A stretch of DNA of 6,910 nucleotides, taken from NCBI GenBank assembly GCA_011065235.1, contig JAAKFB010000096.1, positions 1 to 6,910 on the forward strand. Reading direction: 5' to 3'. Under the pieces are notes generated by a model, which worked only from the letters and a program-made list of their open reading frames with translations, was not told the DNA's origin and did not search any database. Origin of the DNA: Chlamydiota bacterium. GTDB taxonomy: Bacteria; Chlamydiota; Chlamydiia; Chlamydiales; Rhabdochlamydiaceae. Within the stretch, counting starts at the first letter, position 1. Each line of letters starts with the position of its first letter. Below are positions 6,324 through 6,910 of the stretch, piece by piece. The position numbers and the translations under genes were made by a program.

Positions 6324-6337
6324 TCTCTCCACCTCCA
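6324..6337 (+). repeat. Putative attR: second copy of the ssrA 3'-end sequence
   Basis: TCTCTCCACCTCCA here matches the tmRNA end exactly over 14 nt, and the match stops at the discriminator A. Upstream bases (GAACGCG) do not match the T loop, so this is not a second functional tRNA or tmRNA end. It is followed directly by a terminator, as the original ssrA end would have been. Confidence 0.7.
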
Positions 6338-6381
6338 ATAGGGCTGGTCTTCCGACCAGCCCTTTTTTATTGGAGGGGAGA
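6326..6381. repeat. Long imperfect inverted repeat enclosing the terminator
   Basis: TCTCCACCTCCAATA (6326-6340) and TATTGGAGGGGAGA (6368-6381) are complementary over 14 bp with a single bulged A (6331). They enclose the 9-bp terminator stem, and the terminator's T5 (6363-6367) forms the other bulge. Together they could form a 23-bp two-part stem in RNA or a cruciform in DNA. The left arm includes most of the putative attR repeat. Confidence 0.65.
6341..6368 (+). terminator. Rho-independent terminator (possibly the ancestral ssrA terminator)
   Basis: A perfect 9-bp GC-rich stem pairs GGGCTGGTC (6341-6349) with GACCAGCCC (6354-6362) around a TTCC loop, then six T. It ends transcripts of the gene at 5599. 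Because it begins four bases after the second copy of the ssrA 3' end, it may have terminated ssrA before the putative insertion. Confidence 0.9.
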
Positions 6382-6441
6382 ATCAGCTTTCCGCCTCAGC
6401 CAACTTCAAGAAGGTGGAGGGAGGCCTGAGAGCCTTCTGGG

Positions 6442-6469
6442 AAAAAAGAGTGCACAAAAGCGCGCTCTT
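6442..6469 (-). terminator. Rho-independent terminator of the MOMP-like gene
   Basis: On the minus strand AAGAG (6469-6465) pairs with CTCTT (6450-6446). After a C-A mismatch, GCGC (6463-6460) pairs with GTGC (6455-6452), with one G-U pair and a TTTT loop. A run of T completes the site. It lies 20 bp past the stop codon at 6490. Confidence 0.7.
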
Positions 6470-6489
6470 ACAAAGAAATATTCTAGTAA

Positions 6490-6910
6490 TTAGAAGTCTA
6501 CTCTACAAGTCAATATAAGACCGTGTATGTAGATATTTTCAGCTACAAACGCGTTAGAAGAACTAAAGGTTTCATTCCATAGAACATTCAACTCATACTT
6601 TACAGCAATATCTAAATACCAATCATTACAGCAGAAGTAATCACCCCAACCAATCCCCAAAGCAACACTTGTATGAGGACTAATTGTACAACGATCATTA
6701 TCTTTGATCTTTGTAGTAATATTTTCTGAATTTGATGCTCGAGCTCTTATAAATACATTTGTAGTATCAACATCATAGTCGGTATAAAGAATGCTTAAAC
6801 TAGCATCCCCTTCTACTCTAAATTGACCACAAGGATTCCAGTTTGTATCTACACCAACTCTTGGTCCAACTCCCCAGGAGCAATATTTTGCTGTTTCATT
6901 AACAGTAACA
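6490..6910 (-). CDS. MOMP-like (Lpg1974-type) outer-membrane porin, C-terminal part
   Basis: An open frame enters from the right edge and ends at TAA (6492-6490), giving the last 139 residues. It alternates polar and hydrophobic residues in short strands such as SWGVGPRVGVDT, WYLDIAVKYELNVLW and IYIHGLILTCRVDF. It ends in Phe, the usual C-terminal signature of outer-membrane beta-barrels recognised by the Bam machinery. The WYLDIAVKYELNVLWN stretch and the HGL...RVDF ending resemble the Legionella/chlamydial MOMP-like family, which is expanded in Simkania and Waddlia. Six cysteines occur (fragment positions 10, 27, 74, 93, 94, 135), which fits the disulfide-linked outer envelope of chlamydiae. 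The start, signal peptide and promoter lie outside the window. A porin role is inferred. Family assignment is fairly confident, exact orthology is not. Confidence 0.8.
   Translation of the reverse strand, partial: VTVNETAKYCSWGVGPRVGVDTNWNPCGQFRVEGDASLSILYTDYDVDTTNVFIRARASNSENITTKIKDNDRCTISPHTSVALGIGWGDYFCCNDWYLDIAVKYELNVLWNETFSSSNAFVAENIYIHGLILTCRVDF

Larger units (their letters stand above)
5529..6337. mobile_element. Putative 809-bp integrated element at ssrA, no integrase
   Basis: The segment is bounded by the ssrA 3' end (5515-5528) and an exact 14-bp copy of it (6324-6337). It contains a terminator that now serves ssrA and one gene (5599-6318), whose stop lies five bases before the right repeat. 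No integrase or excisionase is present, so it would be a non-autonomous cassette or the remnant of a larger island after internal deletion. Removing one repeat and the segment would join ssrA directly to the terminator at 6341. Inference from repeat geometry and from the known use of ssrA as an integration target. Confidence 0.6.

Noticed and set aside
6324..6337. 3' end of a second tRNA gene
   Set aside because: No T-loop GTTC-A, anticodon arm or 5' acceptor strand could be found upstream; the preceding bases are the coding end of the 5599 gene.
6412..6419. AGGTGGAG as a possible third, inverted copy of the ssrA-end repeat
   Set aside because: Only 8 bp match and flanking bases diverge. This is within chance in a G/C-rich stretch.
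6287..6493. A 68-codon open frame on the plus strand
   Set aside because: It overlaps the end of the island gene, runs through a strong terminator and the inverted repeat, and has low-complexity, non-protein-like content.
1..6910. CRISPR array, IS element, integrase or toxin-antitoxin pair
   Set aside because: No regularly spaced repeats, transposase or recombinase motifs or paired small genes were seen on either strand.

Overview
The window looks like chromosomal DNA from a member of the Chlamydiota outside the genus Chlamydia, in the Parachlamydia/Waddlia/Simkania/Rhabdochlamydia range. Three things point there. The tmRNA begins and ends like chlamydial tmRNA and has a matching motif before its resume codon. 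The isoleucyl-tRNA synthetase is the long eukaryote-like type used by chlamydiae. The right edge carries the C-terminal part of a cysteine-rich, MOMP-like (Lpg1974-type) outer-membrane barrel. The exact genus cannot be fixed from the sequence alone.

Left block (1-1129): a 5' portion of an unrecognised helical/coiled-coil protein gene reads leftward off the window (445 down to 1). It has a strong ribosome binding site and a plausible promoter whose spacer is made of homopolymer runs. Divergent to it is a 198-residue TPR-like protein (533-1129, +), whose 3' end overlaps the 3' end of ileS by 33 bp.

Central block (1097-5125): a leftward two-gene operon. A promoter with a perfect TATAAT (5009-5037) drives a 259-residue protein with a double hydrophobic hairpin (4197-4976), which resembles chlamydial Inc proteins. 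Its stop codon overlaps the ileS start by 8 nt, so ileS (1097-4204) is probably translationally coupled to it. The 149 bp between this gene and ssrA hold two divergent promoters and a 12-bp perfect palindrome.

ssrA block (5126-6381): ssrA (tmRNA, 5126-5528) has a near-consensus promoter with an extended -10. A terminator and one orphan gene follow (5599-6318, uncharacterised protein with an ANTDGGAHIDP motif). The last 14 nt of ssrA are repeated exactly at 6324-6337, just after that gene, and a second strong terminator follows the repeat. The most economical reading is an 809-bp integrated element (5529-6337) inserted at the 3' end of ssrA, carrying one cargo gene and its own terminator and no integrase. 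The second terminator may be the ancestral ssrA terminator. This is the most interesting signal in the window.

Right edge (6442-6910): a terminator and the 3' part of the MOMP-like porin gene on the minus strand, cut by the window end. No CRISPR array, IS element, integrase, rRNA or ordinary tRNA gene was seen.
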